Origin: Sediminicultor sp035648055
Lineage (GTDB): Bacteria > Atribacterota > Phoenicimicrobiia > Phoenicimicrobiales > Phoenicimicrobiaceae
Length of the DNA: 55,665 nucleotides
Direction of reading: 5' to 3'
Assembly (NCBI GenBank): GCA_035648055.1
Contig: DASRMF010000084.1
Coordinates: 1 to 55,665 of the forward strand
The notes beneath the pieces were generated by a model, which was not told the DNA's origin, ran no database searches, and saw only the letters and a program-made list of their open reading frames with translations. Of this stretch, positions 35,967 through 45,028 are shown piece after piece. The translations under genes were made by a program, and so were the position numbers. The first letter of the stretch is position 1. Each line of letters begins with the position of its first letter.

Positions 35967-38630
35967 TTACCTCTTAAACGATTTTAAATTATTTTCCAAT
36001 CTTTCTTTAATACTTCTTAAATCATCCGCTTTATCTCTTTCTTTTTTTATAATACCTTCCGGGGCTTTGGACAGGAAATACTCATTATTTATTTTTTTGA
36101 AAATTACATTAAGCTCATTAGTAATTTTATTTAATTTTTTCTCTAAACGGGCTATCTCCTCTGAAATATTTATTATACCTTTTAGTGGAATAAATATTTC
36201 AATCCCTTCTAAAACAGCCGTAGCCGAATATTCTGGTTTTTTGATCCCCTCTCCTGCTTCTAATGATTTTGTTTTAATCATAGTTTCGATATAATGAGTA
36301 TTCTCTTCTATTAGTTTTAATAGATCTTTTTCGTGAACATTTAAATATAAATCAATTTTCTTGCTATACGGAATATTCATATCTGACTTAATATTTCGGA
36401 TAGCTTTAATGATACCCATTATTTTTTCCATCTTATTTTCTGCATCTTTGTTCTCATATTCTTCTTTGTATTGCGGCCAAGGTGAAACCATAATGCTTTC
36501 CCCCTTGTGAGGCAGTGTTTGCCATATTTCTTCAGTTATAAATGGCATAAAGGGATGCAAAAGCCTTAGGGTATTTTCTAATACAGACCACAGAATATAT
36601 TGGGAGGTTTGTTTTTCTATTACCTCTTCTTTCTGATATAATCTTGGTTTAATGAATTCTATATACCAATCACAAAACTCGTTCCAGGCAAATTCATAAA
36701 TAATTTTAGCGGCTTCTCCATATTTATATTCATTAAGACATTCAGTAGACCTTTTTATTGTTTCATTTAACTTACTGATTATCCATTTATCAACTAAGGT
36801 CATTTTTAATTTATCTTTATCTATCTTATCAATATCAAAGTCCTTGAGATTCATTATAGAAAATCTTGAAACATTCCATATTTTATTGGTGAAATTTCTA
36901 TATCCTTTAATTCTCTCTTCCGAAAGGGAGATATAATTTCCCTGGATAGTTAGAGAGGCCAGGGTAATACGAAGGGTATCAGCGCCATATTCATTAATTA
37001 CCGTTAAAGGATCGATAGCGTTTCCACTGGATTTACTCATTTTTTTACCTTCTGCATCTCTAATCAATGGGTTTATGTAAACTTGCTTAAACGGTACTTC
37101 ACCACGGAACTTTAAACCCATCATTATCATTCGAGCTACCCAAAAGAAAATAATATCAAAACCAGTAACTAACACTGAGGTTGGATAGAAAGATTTTAAA
37201 TCTTCTGTTTCTTCCGGCCAACCCAAGGTAGAAAAAGGCCACAAAGCAGAGCTAAACCAGGTATCCAAAACGTCCGGGTCTTGCAATAAATTATGACTTC
37301 CACATTTTTTACAGATGGTAGGATCTTCTAATTCTACGATTATTTCTCCACAGTCCTGACAATACCAGACCGGGATGCGATGTCCCCACCATAACTGACG
37401 TGAGATACACCAATCTTTAATATTTCTCATCCATTCATAATATACTTTATCCCATCGAGAAGGAATAAATTCGATTCTACCTTCCTCTACAGCAGAAATT
37501 GCCGGTTCAGCAATTTCTTTCATTTTAACAAACCATTGTTTTGAAAGATATGGTTCAATAGTAGTACCACATCTATAACAATGACCGATAGAATGTTTAT
37601 ATTCTTCGATCTTATTTAAGAATCCTTTTTTTCTTAATTCATTCAAAACTTTTTCTCGACACTTAGACACAGTTAAATTTTTAAACTTTCCGGCCTGCTC
37701 ATTCATGGTGCCGTCATTATTTAATAAATTAATTCTGGCAAGATTATGACGTTTGCCTAATTCGAAATCGTTTAAATCATGAGCAGGAGTTATCTTTACC
37801 GCACCGGTCCCAAACTCAGGGTCAACATAACTATCAGCTACTATCGGTATCTCTCTATTCATTAAAGGCAATATGGCAGTTTTACCGATAAATTTTTTAT
37901 ATCTTTTATCATCGGGATGAACTGCTATCGCAGTATCACCAAGCATAGTTTCAGGACGAGTAGTAGCAACAGTTATAATCTCTCCTTTAGAGTCTTTTAT
38001 AGGATAGTTTATATAATACAGATTTGCATCTTCTTCAATCGATTCTACTTCAATATCGGCCAAAGCAGTCTGACATCTCGGACACCAATTTATTACGTAA
38101 TTTTCTCGATATATCAGTCCTTCTTTATATAATTGTACAAATACTTTTCTAACCGCTTTGGACAGACCTTCGTCTAAGGTAAATCTTAATCTTGACCAAT
38201 CACAAGAAAATCCTAATTTTTTTAATTGATTTATTATATTATTTCCATATTCTTTTTTCCATTCCCATACTCTTTCTACAAATTTTTCCCTTCCTAAATC
38301 GTGTCTACTTTTCCCCTCTTTGGCAATTTCTCTTTCTACTACATTTTGAGTAGCAATTCCGGCATGGTCAGTCCCCGGAAGCCAAAGAGTATTGTAACCT
38401 TCCATTTTTTTCCATCTAATTAGAATATCTTGCAGGGTATTATTTAAAGCATGACCGATATGTAATGACCCTGTGACATTGGGCGGGGGTATAACGATAG
38501 AAAAATTATTTTCCTTATCATGGTTATCTTTTGCTTTAAAATAATCTTTTTCTAACCAAAATTTATACCATTTTTCCTCAACTTTTTTAGGATCGTATAC
38601 TGACGGTATTTCAGTGTCTATTTCTTTCAT
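35967..38630 (-). CDS. valS: Valyl-tRNA synthetase
   Basis: An 887-residue class I synthetase that charges tRNA-Val and edits mischarged threonine. HIGH is PNVTGSLHIGHALNNT and KMSKS is GKKMSKSSGNA. The editing domain has TTRPETMLGDTAIAVHP, and zinc-type Cys motifs occur at CPRCQ and CQDCGE. A C-terminal coiled coil ends the protein. The ORF is open for 27 more codons, but those overlap the T-box and terminator. The ATG at 38630 with AAGGAGG 8 bases upstream is the true start. It is regulated by the T-box at 38655-38890. Confidence 0.98.
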   Translation of the reverse strand: MKEIDTEIPSVYDPKKVEEKWYKFWLEKDYFKAKDNHDKENNFSIVIPPPNVTGSLHIGHALNNTLQDILIRWKKMEGYNTLWLPGTDHAGIATQNVVEREIAKEGKSRHDLGREKFVERVWEWKKEYGNNIINQLKKLGFSCDWSRLRFTLDEGLSKAVRKVFVQLYKEGLIYRENYVINWCPRCQTALADIEVESIEEDANLYYINYPIKDSKGEIITVATTRPETMLGDTAIAVHPDDKRYKKFIGKTAILPLMNREIPIVADSYVDPEFGTGAVKITPAHDLNDFELGKRHNLARINLLNNDGTMNEQAGKFKNLTVSKCREKVLNELRKKGFLNKIEEYKHSIGHCYRCGTTIEPYLSKQWFVKMKEIAEPAISAVEEGRIEFIPSRWDKVYYEWMRNIKDWCISRQLWWGHRIPVWYCQDCGEIIVELEDPTICKKCGSHNLLQDPDVLDTWFSSALWPFSTLGWPEETEDLKSFYPTSVLVTGFDIIFFWVARMIMMGLKFRGEVPFKQVYINPLIRDAEGKKMSKSSGNAIDPLTVINEYGADTLRITLASLTIQGNYISLSEERIKGYRNFTNKIWNVSRFSIMNLKDFDIDKIDKDKLKMTLVDKWIISKLNETIKRSTECLNEYKYGEAAKIIYEFAWNEFCDWYIEFIKPRLYQKEEVIEKQTSQYILWSVLENTLRLLHPFMPFITEEIWQTLPHKGESIMVSPWPQYKEEYENKDAENKMEKIMGIIKAIRNIKSDMNIPYSKKIDLYLNVHEKDLLKLIEENTHYIETMIKTKSLEAGEGIKKPEYSATAVLEGIEIFIPLKGIINISEEIARLEKKLNKITNELNVIFKKINNEYFLSKAPEGIIKKERDKADDLRSIKERLENNLKSFKR

Positions 38631-38654
38631 TACCTTTTCCTCCTTAAGCTTAAA

Positions 38655-38890
38655 AACAAAAAACCCCTTTCGTTTCTCAAAAGGACGAAAGGAGTCTATC
38701 CGCGGTACCACCTTAATTCCTGTCTAAAAAGATATTTATAATATTTATAATATTCCCATTAAACAGGCTCTCAATGTTTAAGTTATAACGTAACTATCGG
38801 TTAATCCTACTCTTTCTATTCAGATTAACAGCTTGGGGATGACCTTCGAATAAAATTATTTCTAATTCTATTCTACTCTTCCCCTCTTAG
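38655..38890 (-). promoter_or_regulatory. T-box riboswitch (tRNA-Val), short Stem I, transcriptional terminator type
   Basis: Read on the minus strand. Stem I (38884-38835) is only 50 nt: GGGGA/UCCCC closing a specifier loop with AGUA on one side and GAAGGUCA on the other. The specifier GUC (38843-38841) is a valine codon. Stem II follows (GUUAAUC/GAUUAAC), then a IIA/B-like AGUUA/UAACU stem and Stem III (CCUGU/ACAGG). The T-box sequence GGUGGUACCGCGG (38712-38700) is near consensus. An 11-bp terminator hairpin (about 38694-38661) with a U-run completes it. Uncharged tRNA-Val should favour the antiterminator and raise valS-folC-comEA-comEC-holA expression. Confidence 0.93.
38661..38694 (-). 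terminator. T-box intrinsic terminator upstream of valS
   Basis: Minus-strand hairpin ACUCCUUUCGU / ACGAAAGGGGUU with a loop containing CCUUUUGAGA, followed by UUUUUUG. It competes with the T-box antiterminator. Confidence 0.85.
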
Positions 38891-38912
38891 ATTTATCATA
38901 TTTATTTTTTAT

Positions 38913-38942
38913 ATATTACTATAAGTATAGATTATTTGTCAA
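38913..38942 (-). promoter_or_regulatory. Probable promoter of the valS T-box transcript
   Basis: TTGACA (38942-38937), an 18-base spacer and TAATAT (38918-38913) on the minus strand. Transcription would begin about 20-30 bases before Stem I of the T-box. Confidence 0.65.
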
Positions 38943-38956
38943 AAACTTAAAAAGAA

Positions 38957-38996
38957 AGTATCGAGTATATACTAAATACTATATACTAAATATTGT
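38957..38996. repeat. ATACTAA/AGTATCG heptad array between lon and valS
   Basis: AGTATCG and AGTATAT are followed in phase by ATACTAA, ATACTAT, ATACTAA and ATATTGT. It ends 2 bases short of the lon stop codon and lies just upstream of the valS promoter. Confidence 0.7.
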
Positions 38997-38998
38997 TT

Positions 38999-41347
38999 TT
39001 AAAAAGGACTTCTGGTAAGAGCATTTTTTAAAACTTCATCCACATTCTTTACTAGAACAAATTTTAATCTTTTTTTGATATCGTTAGGCAAATCTTCTAG
39101 ATTCTTAATATTATCTTGAGGAATTATGATAGTCTTAATACCAAATTGATAAGCAGCAAGTATTTTTTCCTTTAAACCTCCTACCGGTAAAACCCTTCCC
39201 CTCAAGGTAATTTCGCCGGTCATAGCTACATCTTTTCGTATTGGGATATCGGTAAGTGAAGAAATTAAAGAAGTAGCCATAGTAATCCCGGCTGATGGAC
39301 CGTCCTTGGGAATCGCTCCTTCCGGAATATGAACATGAATATCACAATTTTCGTAAAACTTATTATTAATCTTAAACTTGGCTGCTCGAGACCGAGCGTA
39401 AGTTAAGGCAGCTTTCCCTGATTCTTGCATAACATCTCCCAGTTGTCCGGTAAGGGTTAATTTTCCTTTTCCGGGCATTACTATCGTTTCCACTGATAAT
39501 ACTTCTCCGCCGAGTTCAGTCCAGGCTAAACCTGTTGCCAAGCCAACAGTATCTTCCTTTTCAATTTTATCAACTTTATATTTGGGTATTCCCAAATAAC
39601 TTTCCAAGTTTTTCAGTGTGATTTTAACTTTTTTATTCTTGTTCTTTTTAAAATAAACTACGTTCAAAGCAACCTTTCTGCATATAGATGATATTTCTTT
39701 TTCTAAACTTCTTACTCCTGCCTCATGAATATATTCCTTGATTATTTTTTTCATGGCCTTTTTTGATATTTCTATATCATCTTTTTTAAAGCCATGATTA
39801 TCTAATTGTTTTGGCAATAAAAATAACTGAGCAATCTGTAATTTTTCATATTCAGTATACCCAGGAACATTAATTATCTCCATCCTGTCTTTTAGAGAAT
39901 AAGGTATTTCCTCTTCATTGTTAGCTGTGGTGATAAACATTATCTCAGAAAGATCAAAGGGAATTTCTAAATAATGGTCTCTAAAAGTGTTGTTTTGCTC
40001 AGGGTCCAATACTTCTAATAGAGCAGAGGAAGGATCACCTCTAAAATCCATAGTCATTTTATCAATTTCGTCTAACAAAAAAACAGGATTTTTAGATTTT
40101 ACGCTAACTATCCCCTGTATAATTCTTCCCGGCATAGAACCTATATAAGTTTTTCTGTGTCCGCGTATCTCTGCTTCATCACGTACACCTCCCAGGGAAG
40201 CTCTTACAAATTTTCTACCCATTGCCCGGGCTATTGATTTTGCTAATGATGTCTTGCCTACTCCCGGAGGTCCTATTAAACATAGGATTGTCCCTATATG
40301 TTTATTGCTCAATTTTTTAACTGCAAGGTATTCTAAGATTCTTTCTTTAATATCTAATAAACCATAATGGTCATGATCTAATATTTTTTTTACTTTTTTT
40401 ATATCTAATTTCTCGTTAGTTTTTTTGTTCCAGGGAAGTGATATGATCCATTCTAAATAATTTATTATTACTCCGCTCTCGGCAGACAAAAACGGTATCT
40501 TTTCTAAACGATTTGTTTCTTTGATACACTTCTCTTCCACTTCTTTATCAAGTTTTAGAGAAAATATTTTCTCTTTAAATTCGTCAGCTTCTGAATAATT
40601 ATCTTCGTTATCTCCTAATTCTTTTTTTATTTCTTTTAATTGTTCTTTTAGGTAATACTCTTTTTGATAATTTTCTAAATTTACCTCTACTCTTTCTTGT
40701 ATCTTTTTTTCTAATTCTAAAATATTTATCTCTTTTTTTAATATAACAATTAATTTCTCCAGTCTTTCCAAAGGGTTAACTATTTCCAACAAATTTTGTT
40801 TTTCTTTTACCTTTAATATAATATTTGAAGAAATTATATCAGCTAACTTATCGGCTTTTTCAATATTCTTTATTGACAACATCATTTCAGAAGGTAATTT
40901 ATTGTTTAATTGTAAATATTGTTCAAATCTTTTGATTGTCAATCTCATTAAAGCTTCTATTTTTAGATTTTTACCGTTTTTAACTTTTATTTTTTCTACT
41001 TGTACTTTAAGAAAATTATTATATGCTTCTGCATTTTTGATTTTTGCTCTACCGATTCCTTCCACTAATATTTTTATGGTATCATCCGGTAGTTTATAAA
41101 TTTGTACTATCTTGGCAATTGTTCCCATAGAATATATGTCTTCAACTTTTGGTTTTTCTATCTCCGGGTCTATCTGAGCTGCGATAAATATCAAGCTTTT
41201 TAAATTTATTGCTTCTTCTAAAGCATTAATAGATTGTTCTCTCCCTACAAAAAGAGGAATAATCATATTGGGAAAAACCACTAACTCTCTTAGTGGTAAC
41301 AAAGGTAATATATTTTTATCTAAGCTTTTTATATTTTTGTTATTCAT
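38999..41347 (-). CDS. lon: ATP-dependent protease Lon
   Basis: A 782-residue serine-lysine AAA+ protease. The N-terminal substrate domain (LPLLPLRELVVFPNMIIPL) is followed by a helical region, then an AAA+ module with Walker A GPPGVGKTS at 359-367 and Walker B VFLLDEIDKM. The protease domain has KDGPSAG with catalytic Ser685 and Lys728 in GGLKEKIL. A full-length LonA. It lies 23 bases downstream of clpX, ending a tig-clpP-clpX-lon protein quality-control operon. Confidence 0.98.
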   Translation of the reverse strand: MNNKNIKSLDKNILPLLPLRELVVFPNMIIPLFVGREQSINALEEAINLKSLIFIAAQIDPEIEKPKVEDIYSMGTIAKIVQIYKLPDDTIKILVEGIGRAKIKNAEAYNNFLKVQVEKIKVKNGKNLKIEALMRLTIKRFEQYLQLNNKLPSEMMLSIKNIEKADKLADIISSNIILKVKEKQNLLEIVNPLERLEKLIVILKKEINILELEKKIQERVEVNLENYQKEYYLKEQLKEIKKELGDNEDNYSEADEFKEKIFSLKLDKEVEEKCIKETNRLEKIPFLSAESGVIINYLEWIISLPWNKKTNEKLDIKKVKKILDHDHYGLLDIKERILEYLAVKKLSNKHIGTILCLIGPPGVGKTSLAKSIARAMGRKFVRASLGGVRDEAEIRGHRKTYIGSMPGRIIQGIVSVKSKNPVFLLDEIDKMTMDFRGDPSSALLEVLDPEQNNTFRDHYLEIPFDLSEIMFITTANNEEEIPYSLKDRMEIINVPGYTEYEKLQIAQLFLLPKQLDNHGFKKDDIEISKKAMKKIIKEYIHEAGVRSLEKEISSICRKVALNVVYFKKNKNKKVKITLKNLESYLGIPKYKVDKIEKEDTVGLATGLAWTELGGEVLSVETIVMPGKGKLTLTGQLGDVMQESGKAALTYARSRAAKFKINNKFYENCDIHVHIPEGAIPKDGPSAGITMATSLISSLTDIPIRKDVAMTGEITLRGRVLPVGGLKEKILAAYQFGIKTIIIPQDNIKNLEDLPNDIKKRLKFVLVKNVDEVLKNALTRSPF

Positions 41348-41370
41348 ATAAAATATTAAATCTCCCTTTT

Positions 41371-42642
41371 TTACGCTGTTTCTTTTTTTAAATCTTCACT
41401 ATATCTTTTTATTTCAGGTATCTGTTTCTTTTTCACAACTTCCTCGGTAATTGTGCATTCTTCAATATCTTTCTCCGAAGGTATCTGATACATTATATCT
41501 AATATCGAATCTTCCATAATTGAACGCAAGCCCCTTGCCCCTATTTTTCGTTTTATACTTTCCTCCACAATAGCCTCTAAAGCTTCAGGGGTAAGGTTAA
41601 GTTTTACACCTTCTAATTCAAATATCTTCTTATATTGTTTCACTATGGCATTTTTAGGCTGGGTCAATATTTTTATTAATGCGTCTTTATCTAAAGCTTC
41701 CAATGTAGAAATTATATGTAATCTCCCAACCAACTCGGGGATTAAACCATACTTTATTAAATCTTCCGGCAAAACATTTTCCATTAATTTATAATTTCTT
41801 TCTTTGTCATTTTTACTTTTGATATCTGCTTTAAATCCAATATTATTACTACCCATTCGGTAATTTATTATATTTTCCAACCCTTCAAAAGTTCCCCCGC
41901 AAATAAACAATATTTCCCTGGTGTCTATCTGAATATTCTTTTCTTGCGGATGTTTTCTTCCCCCATAAGGAGGCACGCTTGCTACTGTACCTTCAATAAT
42001 TTTTAAAAGAGCCTGCTGTACTCCTTCGCCTGATACATCCCTGGTAATTGATGGATTCTCAGATTTACGGGCTATTTTATCAATTTCATCTATGTATATT
42101 ATTCCTTTTTGGGCTAAACTTACATCATCGTTTGCTACTCTTAGTAAATTTAACAGGATATTTTCTACATCGTCACCAACATATCCCGCTTCGGTTAAAG
42201 TTGTAGCGTCCGCAATAACAAACGGTACATTTAATTTTTTAGCCAAAGTCTTGGCCAACAAGGTCTTCCCACACCCTGTAGGACCTATTAACAAAATATT
42301 GCTCTTCTCTAATTCTACCTCTTCTTGTTTCTTATCTATTTTTTTATCTTTTTTGTTTTTTTTATCGTTACTGTTACTTTTTATTCTTTTGTAATGGTTA
42401 TATATGGCAACTGAGAGAATTTTCTTTGCCTTATCTTGCCCCACTATATATTCATCTAAAAAACTTTTAATTTCTTTAGGTAAAGGAACATTTTTTAAAT
42501 CAAATGGCTTGTCTTCTTTCTTTCTTCTATCTAATATAATATCATTGCATACCTTGATGCATTCATCACATATACAAACACCAGGACCTGCAACTATTTT
42601 ATATACTTCCTCTTGAGTTTTACCGCAAAACGAACATTTCAT
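41371..42642 (-). CDS. clpX: ClpX unfoldase, ATP-binding subunit of Clp protease
   Basis: A 423-residue AAA+ hexamer that unfolds proteins and feeds ClpP. The zinc-binding domain has CSFC (C3, C6) and CDEC (C25, C28). Walker A is GPTGCGKT and Walker B IIYIDEIDKI. It also has the ClpX-specific pore segment GYVGDD and sensor region IGARGLRSIMED. A Lys-rich insertion (about 85-110, NSNDKKNKKDKKIDKKQEE) before Walker A is longer than usual. It is 16 bases downstream of clpP. Confidence 0.98.
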   Translation of the reverse strand: MKCSFCGKTQEEVYKIVAGPGVCICDECIKVCNDIILDRRKKEDKPFDLKNVPLPKEIKSFLDEYIVGQDKAKKILSVAIYNHYKRIKSNSNDKKNKKDKKIDKKQEEVELEKSNILLIGPTGCGKTLLAKTLAKKLNVPFVIADATTLTEAGYVGDDVENILLNLLRVANDDVSLAQKGIIYIDEIDKIARKSENPSITRDVSGEGVQQALLKIIEGTVASVPPYGGRKHPQEKNIQIDTREILFICGGTFEGLENIINYRMGSNNIGFKADIKSKNDKERNYKLMENVLPEDLIKYGLIPELVGRLHIISTLEALDKDALIKILTQPKNAIVKQYKKIFELEGVKLNLTPEALEAIVEESIKRKIGARGLRSIMEDSILDIMYQIPSEKDIEECTITEEVVKKKQIPEIKRYSEDLKKETA

Positions 42643-42658
42643 TATTTTTCACCTCTTC

Positions 42659-43258
42659 CTATTTCTTTACTGCTTCCTCTCTTCTTTTAATTACTTCATC
42701 AACTAATCCATATTCCTTAGATTCTTGAGCAGTCATATAGAAATCTCTTTCAGTATCCTTCTTTATTTTTTCTAATTTTTGCCCGGTATGGCGAGTTAAT
42801 ATTTCATTCAGGGTATCTTTAATTCTTTTCAGCTCTCGAGTCTGTATCTCTATGTCTGTAACCTGGCCCTGTGCTCCTCCTAAGGGTTGATGCACCATAA
42901 TCCTTGAATTAGGCAAAGCAAATCTTTTCCCTTTTGTACCTGAAGCTAAAATTAAAGCTGCGCCACTGGCAGCCATGCCTATACATATGGTGGAAACATC
43001 TGATTTTACATATTGGATGGTATCATATATAGCAATGGTAGAACTTACTGAACCACCAGGGCTATTGATGTAAATATAAACATCTTTATCGGGATCAGTT
43101 GCTTCCAAAAATAATAATTGAGCAATTACGGTATTAGCCGCTGCATCATCTATTTCTGTTCCTAAAAATATTATTCTATCCTTAAGTAATCGAGAATAGA
43201 TATCATAAGATCTCTCCCCTCGAGGAGTTTGTTCTACTACAATAGGGATTAAAGTCAT
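42659..43258 (-). CDS. clpP: ATP-dependent Clp protease proteolytic subunit ClpP
   Basis: A 199-residue tetradecameric serine protease working with ClpX. The catalytic triad is readable: Ser98 in GMAASGA, His123 in MVHQPLGG, Asp172 in KKDTERDFYM. The N-terminal IPIVVEQTPRGERSYDIYSR is typical. The start overlaps the tig stop by 4 bases (ATGA), the usual tig-clpP-clpX coupling. Confidence 0.98.
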   Translation of the reverse strand: MTLIPIVVEQTPRGERSYDIYSRLLKDRIIFLGTEIDDAAANTVIAQLLFLEATDPDKDVYIYINSPGGSVSSTIAIYDTIQYVKSDVSTICIGMAASGAALILASGTKGKRFALPNSRIMVHQPLGGAQGQVTDIEIQTRELKRIKDTLNEILTRHTGQKLEKIKKDTERDFYMTAQESKEYGLVDEVIKRREEAVKK

Positions 43259-44571
43259 TCGGATTTGACCTCCTTTTTAGAATTTACTACTTTTACTTTA
43301 TTATTTAAAAAATTGATTATTTTCTCTCTTTTTAAACTTTCTTTTAGATCATCTAAATTATTGTTCTTTTTTAAAGTTGCCTCTACTTTTAAAGCATCTT
43401 GTTTCATCTCTTTAGCGATTGTTTTAATTTTATCTTCAACTTCTTTTTCGGAAACTGTAATTTTCTCATCCTGACTAATTTTATCTAAAACTAATTCTTG
43501 TTTTATTCTTTTTTCAGCAACGATTTCGTATTCTTTTTTAACTTTTTCTTCATCAGTCTTGATGTTCTTATAGTAATCTTGTAAAGATAAATCTTTAGAT
43601 TTTAAGTCATCTTCCAGAGATTGCATCATATATTCTACTTCTCTTTCAATTAATACTTTTGGAACTTTTACTTCACACACATCAACCACTTTTTCTAATA
43701 ACTTGTGTTCGTAATTATTTTTATTAACCATTTCTACTTGTTTTTCTAATTTACTCTTAATATCTTTCTCAAAATCATCTAAAGTTTTATAGTTACCTAC
43801 TGTTTTAACAAAATCCTCATTTAACTCAGGTACCTCTTTTTCTTTTACTTCCACAATTTTAACTTTATATATAATTTCTTTGCCTGCAATTTTCTTATCC
43901 GTAGCATCTTTGGGAACTAAAATCTTTATCTCTTTATCATCTCCTGCCGAACAGCCAATAAGTTTCTTACTAAACTCAGGTGGCATATTTTCCCCTAACT
44001 GAATAATTTGTTTATCAACCTTACTTCCTTCTATTTCTTTTCCCTCAATATATCCTTTTGAATTAATTACCAAAAAATCACCTTTTTTTACTTTACGATC
44101 TTTAACAATTATTAATTTAGCAAAATTTTCTTGAATTCTTTTTATTTCGTTGTTTACGTCAGTATTCGTAACTTTTACATCTTCTTTTTGAGTAGTAATT
44201 TTATCAAAAGAACCCAGTTTTACTTCCGGCTTTACTTGAACTGTTGCTTCAAAAATTAATGGTTTATCTTCTTCTATTTGTATTACCTTGATTTCCGGTT
44301 GATTTATTGGTTGGATACTATTTTTGTCTACAGCTTCGAGGTAACACTCCGGAATTAATTTTTCAGCAGTCTTTTCATAAAAATATTCTTTCCCTAAATG
44401 CAAGTTTAAAATATTTTTAGGGATTCGACCTTTTCGGAATCCTGGTATTTTTATTTGATAAGATGTATCATTGTATACTTTATCTAAACTGCTGTTTACT
44501 TTTAATTTATCCATTTCAATTTTAAGTTTCACTTCATTTTCTTTTTTCGTTATAATTTCTACTTTTAACAT
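43255..44571 (-). CDS. tig: Trigger factor (ribosome-associated chaperone and PPIase)
   Basis: A 438-residue chaperone at the ribosome exit tunnel. The N-terminal ribosome-binding domain carries IPGFRKGRIPKNILN, the conserved docking signature. A PPIase domain (about 150-245, KKGDFLVINSKGYIEGKEIE) and a long helical C-terminal chaperone domain follow. It is the first gene of tig-clpP-clpX-lon. A short-leader promoter is likely at 44595-44622. Confidence 0.97.
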   Translation of the reverse strand: MLKVEIITKKENEVKLKIEMDKLKVNSSLDKVYNDTSYQIKIPGFRKGRIPKNILNLHLGKEYFYEKTAEKLIPECYLEAVDKNSIQPINQPEIKVIQIEEDKPLIFEATVQVKPEVKLGSFDKITTQKEDVKVTNTDVNNEIKRIQENFAKLIIVKDRKVKKGDFLVINSKGYIEGKEIEGSKVDKQIIQLGENMPPEFSKKLIGCSAGDDKEIKILVPKDATDKKIAGKEIIYKVKIVEVKEKEVPELNEDFVKTVGNYKTLDDFEKDIKSKLEKQVEMVNKNNYEHKLLEKVVDVCEVKVPKVLIEREVEYMMQSLEDDLKSKDLSLQDYYKNIKTDEEKVKKEYEIVAEKRIKQELVLDKISQDEKITVSEKEVEDKIKTIAKEMKQDALKVEATLKKNNNLDDLKESLKREKIINFLNNKVKVVNSKKEVKSE

Positions 44572-44594
44572 TCCCTAAAACCTCCACCAATTCA

Positions 44595-44622
44595 ATTATA
44601 TAATAATTTCCCGATTGACCAA
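44595..44622 (-). promoter_or_regulatory. Possible promoter of tig
   Basis: TTGGTC (44622-44617), a 16-base spacer and a perfect TATAAT (44600-44595) on the minus strand, close to the tig start with GGTGGAGG between. The -35 is made from the octad repeat unit at 44618-44634. Confidence 0.5.
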
Positions 44623-44634
44623 TTTACCAATTAA
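44618..44634. repeat. ACCAATTT octad repeat, copy upstream of tig
   Basis: The 17-mer ACCAATTTACCAATTAA, identical to those at 14986 and 17060, overlapping the presumed tig -35. Confidence 0.7.
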
Positions 44635-44735
44635 ATTAGTACTTACTTAGTTAGCGTGTTCGTATCGAGTATCGCGTTAAGAAAATCAGTTTTCAAAACG
44701 TAAAACTGTTTTCGGACTTTTCTGTTATTGCAAGC

Positions 44736-44790
44736 GCCCCTACTTCCTTCTCTTTTCCTTTCTTCGCTATATACTAAATACTATAATACT
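44736..44790. repeat. CCCCTACTTC pyrimidine tract plus ATACTAA array
   Basis: GCCCCTACTTCCTTCTCTTT continues as a pyrimidine tract and runs into ATATACTAAATACT heptads. The same order of modules occurs at 50727-50785. Confidence 0.6.
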
Positions 44791-44830
44791 AATTTCTCTA
44801 TACGCTAGTCTTGTTCTATAATTGCAACAA

Positions 44831-44852
44831 AGCCGCAAATAATTTTGCGGCT
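44831..44852 (-). terminator. Hairpin downstream of the tRNA cluster
   Basis: AGCCGCAAA (44831-44839) and TTTGCGGCT (44844-44852) form a 9-bp stem. On the minus strand it follows tRNA-Leu by about 80 bases and is trailed by TTGTTG, a weak U-tract. The T-run is better on the plus strand, so orientation is not certain. Confidence 0.5.
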
Positions 44853-44930
44853 GTTTTTATTTATTTTAACTAAATTTTACAAATTTCATAAATTAAAATG
44901 CTTATATTTCCTTATCGCAATCGCATTTTT

Positions 44931-45015
44931 TGGTGCGAAGGGCGGGACTCGAACCCGCATGGAGTTACCCACTGGATCCTAAATCCAGCGTGTCTACCAA
45001 TTCCACCACCCTCGC
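44931..45015 (-). tRNA. tRNA-Leu (anticodon TAG)
   Basis: A class II tRNA of 85 nt including an encoded CCA. The anticodon stem CTGGA/TCCAG encloses TTTAGGA with anticodon TAG, which reads CUA. The long variable arm and the T-arm GCGGG-TTCGAGT-CCCGC are present. The acceptor is GCGAGGG/CCTTCGC with one G-U pair. Last gene of the cluster. Confidence 0.96.
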
Positions 45016-45028
45016 ATTTTTAATTTTG

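Larger units (their letters stand above)
44572..44930. other. Gene-free gap between tig and the tRNA cluster
   Basis: About 360 bases without a supported gene. It holds the tig promoter, an ACCAATTT octad copy, TCGTATC/GAGTATC heptads (about 44650-44663), a pyrimidine tract followed by an ATACTAA array (about 44737-44790), and a 9-bp hairpin (44831-44852) that probably ends the tRNA transcript. Confidence 0.7.
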
